NCBI GenBank assembly: GCA_016209865.1
Contig: JACQVL010000251.1
Span: forward strand, 1-27,989
From: Candidatus Latescibacterota bacterium
Lineage (GTDB): Bacteria > JAAXHH01 > JACQVL01
Reading direction: 5' to 3'
DNA: 27,989 nt
Shown: positions 21,889-27,989 of the stretch, in pieces
Layout: the number at the start of each line of letters is the position of its first letter
How positions within the stretch are numbered: position 1 is the first letter of the stretch
Notes under the pieces: generated by a model
The model's database searches: none
What the model saw: only the letters and a program-made list of their open reading frames with translations
What the model was told of the DNA's origin: nothing
Made by a program: the position numbers and the translations under genes

Positions 21889-24800
21889 CATTTTATCAGT
21901 ACCATCTTTCTCGTCGCCGTAAACGGTTCCCGGCCGGTCACGACGAGCCGGTAGAAATACACCCCGCCCGCGACCGGCACGCCTGTCGCCGCCCGCCCGT
22001 TCCAGCGGACCGTGTAGATTCCAGCCTCTTGCGGGCCGTCGACGAGCGTCGTGACGACCTGGCCGAGGAGGTTGTAGACCCGGAGGATCACGTGACCTTG
22101 CGCCTTCAGGGCGTAGCGGATGGTCGTCGCCGAGTTGAACGGGTTGGGACGGTTCTGGTCGAGCGCGAAGGCGGTCGGGATCGCCGCCGCCCCCACCCGG
22201 AGCGGGATGTCGACATCGGGCATCCGCGTCTCATTGAGCCGGAGGCCGGCGACCGTGACCGTCCCCCGCGTCCCGTCCGGCCCGACGGCGCGGAAGATGA
22301 CCTCGATCAGCCGGCCTTCCCCGCCGACCGGCCGCACTCCGGCCATCGCCACCCGCACGACGCCATCTTTCGCGCTCGACGCGATGTCCCAGCCATCGAT
22401 CAGGGCCGACGGGATGACGTTCACGAATTCCAGGACGGCCGGATCGTACTTGATCATAAAATTCATCGCCAGGAGGTCCGCCGGTTTCTTGATGGAGACG
22501 GGCACGGTGACGAGCCCACCCGGCTCGACGGTGAGCACCGGGATGTCTTCCACGACTCCACCGCCCGCGATCGGCTTCGGACTCGCCTGACGGACGGGGA
22601 AGATGGAGATCGCCCGGCTGACGTACTTGAGGATGAGCGAGGCGTCGTACGCGCTCAGTTCCCCGTTCCCGCTGACTTCTCCGGCGATCTGCTGGAGCGG
22701 GGTGAGGGTGACGAGCTCGACTAAGCCGCGCAGGACGAGCGAGGCGTCGAACGCGGTCACCTGCCGGTTGCCGCTCACGTCCCCGATCGCGCTGTCCGGG
22801 TTCGTCGGGAAATTCCGGAGGGCGGCGATCTCCCCGGCGGTCAGGCCGGTGTACAGTTTGGTGGGCAGTCCGGCCAGTTGGCGAGCCGCCGTGACCCCTT
22901 CATCCGGCAGGCCGCGCTGGGCCTCGACGTGCAGGTACGCGACCGTCTGCCCCGGCCCGATGGTGACGTTATTCCAGTAGATCGTCAGATTAGTATCATC
23001 TTCTTCAAACTCAACGCTATCGGCCTTATCGATCCCGCCAAGCCCGTCGAACACGTGCGCGAGCGCCGGAGGATTATTCGTATCTGAGAACGAATAGTCA
23101 TCGTCCGTCACGAACCAGAGATAGTTGGCTACGCTGACGTTGGACAGGCTGAATGTGCCCACGCTTATTGACGTCGCCCGCGTGAAGGAATCGTTCTCTA
23201 AATATCCCTGCAGGGCGAGATGGACGGTGAGCGGGTCGCTCGTCGGGTTCGTGACGATACTGAGATACCGGAGGAAGCTCGTCTCCGGCACCCAGACCTT
23301 CCGGGAGACGACGAGGCCGTTCGACAGCGTGTCTGGAGGGAAAATGAGGGTACGGCCATCTTCTGAGTAGGCGACGGTGTCGCCGGGCGTCGGATTATTG
23401 TATTCCTCATAATCATTATTAAAGTAGATTTGGAGCCTGCCCCATCCATCATAACTCGTATAAGTGTTCGTGATAATGTTCCGGCCTTCGTTGATCTCCC
23501 CGTTATTCGTATCGATCCCGTACAGGAATCCCTGGCTATCGACGAGGTTCGGGCTGAAGACGACGAGAGTGATCGAGTCATGGGCCGCCAATCCGACCCG
23601 ATCGTAGGCCACGGCCTCGATCGTCAACCGGCCGTTGAAATCATCGATCGTGATCGTCGCGGTAAACGTGGTGTCTGTGTCCAGTGTGGCGGTCGTCGAA
23701 TCGATGACCCCGCCCTCGATCCCGCTGATCTTCTGCCGGATGACCACCCGATCCCGGTATTGATCCCGCGCGATCCCCTGCACGGTCACGTTGAACGCTG
23801 AGGTCAGGCGGAGCGTATCCCCGCCCGCCGGGCTGGTGATGTCCACGACCGGCGGAGTCTGATCGAGGATGACGACCGTCGTATCGGCGGCGACCAGACT
23901 ATCATTCGCCGTGAACCCCTGCGCGACCACCCGGTTGCTGTCCGGGTTGAGGCTGACGTTGGCCAGGCTGAACGTCCGGGCGACGGTATCGAGCACCGCA
24001 TCCACGAACGGGTCGGTGCGGACCTGGACTTTGACTTTCGTGATTGTCGTGTCGGCCGTCGTCCCGGTGACGGTGATGGGGGTGGTGCTGGTGAACGCAG
24101 GAGTGGTGAGTTTGAATCGTTTGATGGCGAGGGAGTATTCGATCAGATTACGATGCGGATCGCCACTCGCTCCACCGGTGCCCCACCCATACGTCAACGT
24201 CGTGACGATGACTTGCCCGCTCCCATAACGATATTGGACCCAGGAAGGACCATTTGAGTTCTGGAGGACGACCTCAGCATCGACCGGAAACCCGGAGAGC
24301 GTGCCGTGGTCGGTGGAAGACCAGCTATTAAAGTTCGTCGTGGAGAGCGCGGCACCTCCGTAAGGAACGCCTGTGATATACGGATGGGAGGGCAGGAGAA
24401 TGCTTTCACTATTATGTGTGGTCGCTCGGCTGTAATCCACCCCGCCCGGCGCGATGTCCGTCCCGTTGCCGATGTTCCCGGCGATGTTGATGACGGCAGT
24501 CCCGCCGTTCTGGACGTACGTCGTCAGCGCCGCCATCGCGTTCGTGAGGTTGGTGTAGCTCCCCCAGCTCGGCTCCATGTAGACCACTTTGAACGGCGCC
24601 AGGTCGCTTGCCGTCGCTGTACTCAACTGGGATTCCGAAATGAGGGTGCGAGTATGGCTGCCAAACTGTGTCTGGTTTCTGGAGTGATTGACGATCAGGA
24701 ATTCTGCGGGCGTGAACGCGGTCGCCTGCAACGGACGGGTGCTCACGTGGGGCGCCGGTTCTGAGTCGGTGGATGGCGCGGTCACGACCGGCCGCGTGAT

Positions 24801-24995
24801 GTCACGCCGGGCAGAGCGGCGCATCCGGGCCTGTTCGGCGGCGGCAGTATCCGACGGAGTCGCCCATCCGGCCAGCAGCCCCAGGAGCAGCACGACGGCG
24901 GTCAGCCCTATTCCAGGCCGACTGGATTCCCGCTTTCGCGGGAATGACAGAATGGGGGACATAAAACAGAAGGGTAACATCGAGCCTCTTCTCAT
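21888..24995 (-). CDS. Giant secreted protein: GATase-like (DUF4350-like) head, Ig-like units, dockerin, cohesin, FlgD-like sorting domain
   Basis: The product has 1035 residues and is a paralogue of the downstream gene. ATG 24995 has AGGAA nine bases upstream, and no other start codon exists back to the stop of the preceding gene in the same frame. A hydrophobic signal segment lies at 29-46, preceded by 'SFPRKRESS' from the palindrome. Residues 97-293 form a Rossmann-like / GATase-like head ('APFKVVYMEPSWGSY', 'YVQNGGTAVINIAG') that differs from that of the downstream paralogue. From residue 299 on the two align: Ig-like units (299-480), the beta-rich module (481-707), a dockerin at 738-800 ('GDVSGNRQVTAFDASLVLR', 'EVSGNGELSAYDASLILKY'), a cohesin at 823-935 ('IKYDPAVLEFV') and a FlgD-like end ('NRPNPFNSATTIRYAL', 'YNLLGQVVTTLV'). 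Confidence 0.85.
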   Translation of the reverse strand: MRRGSMLPFCFMSPILSFPRKRESSRPGIGLTAVVLLLGLLAGWATPSDTAAAEQARMRRSARRDITRPVVTAPSTDSEPAPHVSTRPLQATAFTPAEFLIVNHSRNQTQFGSHTRTLISESQLSTATASDLAPFKVVYMEPSWGSYTNLTNAMAALTTYVQNGGTAVINIAGNIGNGTDIAPGGVDYSRATTHNSESILLPSHPYITGVPYGGAALSTTNFNSWSSTDHGTLSGFPVDAEVVLQNSNGPSWVQYRYGSGQVIVTTLTYGWGTGGASGDPHRNLIEYSLAIKRFKLTTPAFTSTTPITVTGTTADTTITKVKVQVRTDPFVDAVLDTVARTFSLANVSLNPDSNRVVAQGFTANDSLVAADTTVVILDQTPPVVDITSPAGGDTLRLTSAFNVTVQGIARDQYRDRVVIRQKISGIEGGVIDSTTATLDTDTTFTATITIDDFNGRLTIEAVAYDRVGLAAHDSITLVVFSPNLVDSQGFLYGIDTNNGEINEGRNIITNTYTSYDGWGRLQIYFNNDYEEYNNPTPGDTVAYSEDGRTLIFPPDTLSNGLVVSRKVWVPETSFLRYLSIVTNPTSDPLTVHLALQGYLENDSFTRATSISVGTFSLSNVSVANYLWFVTDDDYSFSDTNNPPALAHVFDGLGGIDKADSVEFEEDDTNLTIYWNNVTIGPGQTVAYLHVEAQRGLPDEGVTAARQLAGLPTKLYTGLTAGEIAALRNFPTNPDSAIGDVSGNRQVTAFDASLVLRGLVELVTLTPLQQIAGEVSGNGELSAYDASLILKYVSRAISIFPVRQASPKPIAGGGVVEDIPVLTVEPGGLVTVPVSIKKPADLLAMNFMIKYDPAVLEFVNVIPSALIDGWDIASSAKDGVVRVAMAGVRPVGGEGRLIEVIFRAVGPDGTRGTVTVAGLRLNETRMPDVDIPLRVGAAAIPTAFALDQNRPNPFNSATTIRYALKAQGHVILRVYNLLGQVVTTLVDGPQEAGIYTVRWNGRAATGVPVAGGVYFYRLVVTGREPFTATRKMVLIK
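24926..24945. repeat. Dispersed palindrome ATTCCCGC-TTTC-GCGGGAAT
   Basis: Identical to the copies at 21783-21802 and 27906-27925. Like the first of those, it is inside the signal-peptide coding region, here of the 21888-24995 gene, and it encodes 'SFPRKRES'. Confidence 0.9.
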
Positions 24996-25004
24996 CTGTT
25001 GATG

Positions 25005-25032
25005 TTCCTGAACCCCGAATCCCGAACCCCGT
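25005..25032. repeat. Heptad array (TTCCTGA, ACCCCGA, ATCCCGA, ACCCCGT) between two giant genes
   Basis: Four imperfect heptads occupy almost the whole gap between the stop of the 25032-27743 gene and the ATG at 24995, ending on the stop codon. In the sense direction they are G-rich. The layout is the same as at 21868-21888. Confidence 0.88.
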
Positions 25033-27743
25033 TATTTTATCAGTATCATCTTTCTCGTCGCCAGAAAAGGCTCGCGGCCGGTCACCTGAAGCTGGTAGAA
25101 ATACACCCCGCCCGCCAAGGCCGCGCCCGTCGTCGTCCGTCCGTTCCAGCGCGCGGTGTAGACGCCCGCCTCCTGCGGCCCGTCGACGAGCGTCGTGACG
25201 ACCTGGCCAAGGAGGTTGTAGACCCGGAGGGTCACGTGTCCCCGCTCTTTCAGCGCATAGCGGATGGCCGTCGCCGGGTTGAACGGGTTGGGCACGTTCT
25301 GGTCGAGCGCGAACGCCGACGGGATCACCCGCTGGACGACGACCTCGCCCGTCCCGGTCTGGACGGCCGCTTCGTTCGCGTGGAAGCGGTCAAACGATAG
25401 GGACGATCGAGCGCCCGGAGCACCGACGACGTCGAAGACGACCTGCACCAGCTCCCCGGACCCCGGCAGCGGGGCTGTCCCCGCGCTGGCGACGCGCACC
25501 GCGCCGGCGGGGTCAGCATGCACGACGAGCTGCGCGCCCGCCGGGAGGCTACCCCGAACGACCTCGACGAACCGGAGCGCGGCCGGGTCGTACCGGAGGG
25601 TGAACCCGATCGCCCGCACATCCCGCCCTTCCGACAGCGTAACGGGCACGGTCACCCGGTCGCCGGGACTCGCCCGGAGAGCGGGCAACGCCACGCTCGG
25701 CCCGCGGCCATCCGGCAGCGGCTTTGAGGTTCCCTGAACCGGAAAGGTCGAGATCTGGCCGACGACGAACTGGAGGATGAGCGCCGCATCGAACGCGGTC
25801 ACCGCGCCGTTCCCGCTCACGTCCCCGGTCGTCGTCTGTTCCTGCGTGAGCGACCGGAGACCGACATCCGTCTGGAGGGCGGCCGAGGCATCGAGCGCCG
25901 ACACGCTGCCGTCGAGGGTGATGTCCCCGAACGCCCCGGCCGCCACCCGGAACGTCCCGTTGGTGATGACGGCGGTCGGGTTGTTTTCGTTGAAGAGCAC
26001 GTCGCTCAACGTCAAGGGGGTAGAATCGTTCGAGTTGGCGGTCGCGCTCACCCGGAACCGGATTTTGAGCAGGATGCCGTCGCTCGCCAGGGCCAAGACC
26101 CGCGCGACGGTGACTCGGATTTTCCCGGCGCCGATAGACGGGTTGACCTCGATCCCGCTGCCCTGCGTCAGCGTCCCGTCCAGGACGACGGTCGGGTCGG
26201 TCAGCAGGCCGCTCGTCCCGTAGTCAACGGTACAACTATAGGAATAAATGCTGGTCGCGTTGGCGACCCCGCTGATCTGGACAGGAATCGTGACGGTCGC
26301 GTTCGGACGGCTGAACAGGGTGGGAATGGACACCGCCACTGAGGTGAGTCCGATCCCGGCCAGGGGGATGCTCGTCGGGCCGCCCGGGGCGTTGTGCTGG
26401 AGCGACAAACTGGCCGCCTTCGTCCCGCCCGACGTCGGCGTGAACCCCACCGTGACATTCTGGCTCCCGCCCGCCGCCACGTTCAGGTTCGCCGGGGAGA
26501 CGGAGAACTGCCCGGAATCGGGCCCGGACAGGCTGAGGCTGGACACGGTGAGGGGGACGAAACTGGAGTTCGTGACCGTCACCGTCCGGTTCGCCGTCTG
26601 GCCGACGCTGAGGTTGCCGAAATCAACGGCGGCAGGGGAGAGGGAAAGCGCGGCGACGGCGGTCACCTTTCGGACGCGGTGGTTGCCCGTATCCGAGATG
26701 TAGAAATTTCCGGTTCCATCGACGGCGACATCAAGGGGGTTGTCCAGCTTCGCTGCGGTGGCAGGGCCGTCATCCCCGGAGAACCCTTCATCGCCAGTAC
26801 CGGCAACCGTCGTGATGATCCCGGTGGGATCCACCTTCCGGACGCGATGGCCGTCCCATTCCGCGATGTAGAGGTTTCCCATGCTATCCCGAAACATACT
26901 GGTCGGGCCACTCAGGACGGCGGCACGGGCGGGGCCGCCATCCCCGGGGGAATTCGGTCCGCCGCCGGCGATCGTCGTGATGATCTGCGTGGCCGCGTCC
27001 ACCTTCCGAACGCGGTTGTTGTTATAATCCGAGATGTAGAGATTCCCCGGCCCGTCTGAAAAGATGCCTTCGGGGTTGTTTAAGCTGGCGGCGGTGGCCG
27101 GACCGCCGTCCCCGGAGAAGCTGGCCGTCCCGTTGCCAGCGACGGTCGTGATGATCCCGTTGGGAGCCACTTTCCGGATGCGGTGGCCATCCCATTCTGA
27201 GATGTAGAGGTTCCCGGCGCTATCCCCGTACACCGTGATCGGGCCGTTCAGACTGGCGACCGTAGCCAGGCTGTCATCCCCGGCGGAGCTCTTCGTCCCG
27301 TTCCCGGCGACGGTCGTGATGACCCCGTTGGTATCCACCTTTCGGATGCGGTTGTTGTAGTAATCCGGGATGTAGAGATTCCCTGCCCCATCCTTGAACA
27401 CGTTGGCATACCACAGTTTCAGGCTGGCGGCAGTGGCCGGGCCGTCATCTCCGGAGAAGCTCGCGGTTCCGTTCCCGGCGACGGTCGTGATCACCCCGTT
27501 GGTGTCCACCTTTCGGATGCGGTTATTGCGATAATCCCCGATGTAGAGGTTTCCCGCGCTATCCACAAAGATGCCGCTCGGGCTGTACAGGCTGGCGGCG
27601 GTGGCCGGGCCGTCATCCCCGGAGAAGCTCGCGGTCCCGTTCCCGGCGACGGTCGTGATCGTGCCGGGCGCCTGGGCCCAGCCGGGCACCGTCAGGCTCA
27701 GGAGGATGAGGAGGGTGAGGGGAAGCCACAACAGGCGGGTCAT
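25032..27743 (-). CDS. Giant secreted protein: six-bladed NHL propeller, choice-of-anchor-like domain, cohesin, dockerin, cohesin, FlgD-like sorting domain
   Basis: The product has 903 residues from ATG 27743, which has GAGGAA nine bases upstream; the longer frame to 27797 lacks this and would precede the signal peptide (about 1-23, ending 'GWAQA'). Residues 27-362 are six NHL-type blades, each with 'GNLYI-x-D/E…R-(I/V)-RKV' and 'ITTVAGNGT'. Residues 365-465 match ASPM/HYDIN or choice-of-anchor D modules ('VDFGNLSVGQTANRTVTVTN'). Cohesin 1 lies at 468-602 ('FNENNPTAVITNGTF'). A dockerin follows at 605-668 ('GDITLDGSVSALDAS', 'GDVSGNGAVTAFDAALILQF'). Cohesin 2 is at 690-805 ('LRYDPAALRFV'). 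The FlgD-like end (807-903) carries 'NVPNPFNPATAIRYAL'. Two cohesins around one dockerin make it a possible branching unit. It is the first gene of the four and has a recognisable promoter. Confidence 0.87.
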   Translation of the reverse strand: MTRLLWLPLTLLILLSLTVPGWAQAPGTITTVAGNGTASFSGDDGPATAASLYSPSGIFVDSAGNLYIGDYRNNRIRKVDTNGVITTVAGNGTASFSGDDGPATAASLKLWYANVFKDGAGNLYIPDYYNNRIRKVDTNGVITTVAGNGTKSSAGDDSLATVASLNGPITVYGDSAGNLYISEWDGHRIRKVAPNGIITTVAGNGTASFSGDGGPATAASLNNPEGIFSDGPGNLYISDYNNNRVRKVDAATQIITTIAGGGPNSPGDGGPARAAVLSGPTSMFRDSMGNLYIAEWDGHRVRKVDPTGIITTVAGTGDEGFSGDDGPATAAKLDNPLDVAVDGTGNFYISDTGNHRVRKVTAVAALSLSPAAVDFGNLSVGQTANRTVTVTNSSFVPLTVSSLSLSGPDSGQFSVSPANLNVAAGGSQNVTVGFTPTSGGTKAASLSLQHNAPGGPTSIPLAGIGLTSVAVSIPTLFSRPNATVTIPVQISGVANATSIYSYSCTVDYGTSGLLTDPTVVLDGTLTQGSGIEVNPSIGAGKIRVTVARVLALASDGILLKIRFRVSATANSNDSTPLTLSDVLFNENNPTAVITNGTFRVAAGAFGDITLDGSVSALDASAALQTDVGLRSLTQEQTTTGDVSGNGAVTAFDAALILQFVVGQISTFPVQGTSKPLPDGRGPSVALPALRASPGDRVTVPVTLSEGRDVRAIGFTLRYDPAALRFVEVVRGSLPAGAQLVVHADPAGAVRVASAGTAPLPGSGELVQVVFDVVGAPGARSSLSFDRFHANEAAVQTGTGEVVVQRVIPSAFALDQNVPNPFNPATAIRYALKERGHVTLRVYNLLGQVVTTLVDGPQEAGVYTARWNGRTTTGAALAGGVYFYQLQVTGREPFLATRKMILIK
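26658..27665 (-). repeat. Six tandem NHL repeats of about 168 bp
   Basis: Six units of about 54-58 codons encode the propeller blades. Blades 1, 2 and 4 retain very similar DNA around 'VAGNGTASFSGDDGPATAASL', and blades 3 and 5 share 'EWDGHR'. The alternation suggests past duplication of a two-blade unit. Confidence 0.85.
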
Positions 27744-27814
27744 TCTGGACAATTCCTCAGATCTCATCAGATGAAAACCGATCACAGAGGCGAACACAGT
27801 CTACTGTAAGAGCA

Positions 27815-27844
27815 ATAATAAAACAAGATGATTTTCTGAGTCAA
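27815..27844 (-). promoter_or_regulatory. Sigma-70-like promoter for the giant-protein cluster
   Basis: On the minus strand, TTGACT (27844-27839) and TATTAT (27820-27815) are separated by 18 bases. Each box matches the consensus at five of six positions. The local sequence is conspicuously AT-rich for this window. The -10 box lies about 70 bp upstream of the 27743 start codon, in the only AT-rich stretch before the cluster. Confidence 0.5.
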
Positions 27845-27873
27845 TGATACAAATCACCTTGCGATAAGTCGAT

Positions 27874-27964
27874 GGTCGGTGGTCGGTTAAAACCAGGCCG
27901 ACTGGATTCCCGCTTTCGCGGGAATGACACCCTCTGATTTACTCGTCACTTGTCACTCGTCACT
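27874..27964. repeat. Composite repeat: GGTCGGT x2, palindrome, CGTCACT array
   Basis: GGTCGGT occurs twice (27874-27887), followed by TTAAAAC. The perfect palindrome ATTCCCGC-TTTC-GCGGGAAT is at 27906-27925, then CTCTGATTTACT, then three heptads CGTCACT/TGTCACT/CGTCACT (27944-27964). It is the least diverged copy of the composite seen at 12435-12563 and 18651-18734, and lies just upstream of the promoter of the giant-gene cluster. No gene is visible from 27744 to the window end. Confidence 0.82.
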
Positions 27965-27989
27965 GATTTTACTGACCGCTCAGTAATAC

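Noticed and set aside
26658-27665. The regularly spaced repeats near the window end as CRISPR or a minisatellite
   Set aside because: They are in-frame codons of NHL propeller blades within one gene.

Overview
The window reads as GC-rich bacterial chromosome. Almost every gene lies on the minus strand, and the only convincing plus-strand gene is at 12690-13904. The organism cannot be named from this sequence. Four very large secreted proteins end in the 'NPFNP…YNLLGQ' FlgD-like / type-IX-type C-terminal domain that is common in the FCB superphylum and its uncultured relatives (Zixibacteria, KSB1, Latescibacterota, Eisenbacteria-like lineages). Uma2 genes and short tandem heptanucleotide repeats are also abundant. 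An uncultured FCB-like lineage with a Gram-negative type envelope is my best inference.

Region 1 (1-6294) is a formate dehydrogenase operon. In transcription order it has a fused NuoE-NuoF-type NADH/FMN subunit (4575-6239), an Uma2-family nuclease-like gene (3985-4563) and a Mo/W-bisMGD formate dehydrogenase alpha subunit (1153-3984). These are followed by an Uma2 remnant (1046-1132), a second intact Uma2 gene (358-999) and a small unknown gene (97-324). Region 2 (6295-12317) is housekeeping and stress metabolism: a class III phosphodiesterase-type metallophosphoesterase, leucyl aminopeptidase PepA, a Tat-exported Fe/Mn superoxide dismutase, an FmdB-type zinc ribbon, GlcF without GlcD, a DinB/YfiT-type metalloenzyme and a PlsC-type acyltransferase. 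Region 3 (12318-14034) holds the one divergent promoter region and a membrane-anchored DUF4097 protein. Region 4 (14035-27743) is a run of four giant secreted proteins, about 13.7 kb on one strand.

Region 4 is the most interesting part. Three of the four giants carry a two-repeat dockerin and one or two cohesin modules on the same chain, followed by the FlgD-like sorting domain. Each of the three has a different N-terminal head: a six-bladed NHL propeller or two different glutamine-amidotransferase-like modules. The fourth has two cohesins, eight 'TDE' Ig/FN3-like repeats and an FN3 domain. Together they look like interlocking parts of a surface or extracellular assembly with no visible polysaccharide-degrading domains.

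A second theme is a dense set of 7-bp tandem repeat arrays (TGACCCC, AAGGACG, CGTCACT, CCCGAAC-like and GGTCGGT families). Many abut the stop codons of genes in the sense orientation. Two are inserted in frame inside the formate dehydrogenase alpha gene. Several are fused to a short ATTCCCGC…GCGGGAAT palindrome. Some arrays match a G-quadruplex motif in the sense transcript. I saw no tRNA, rRNA, CRISPR array, transposase or phage gene.
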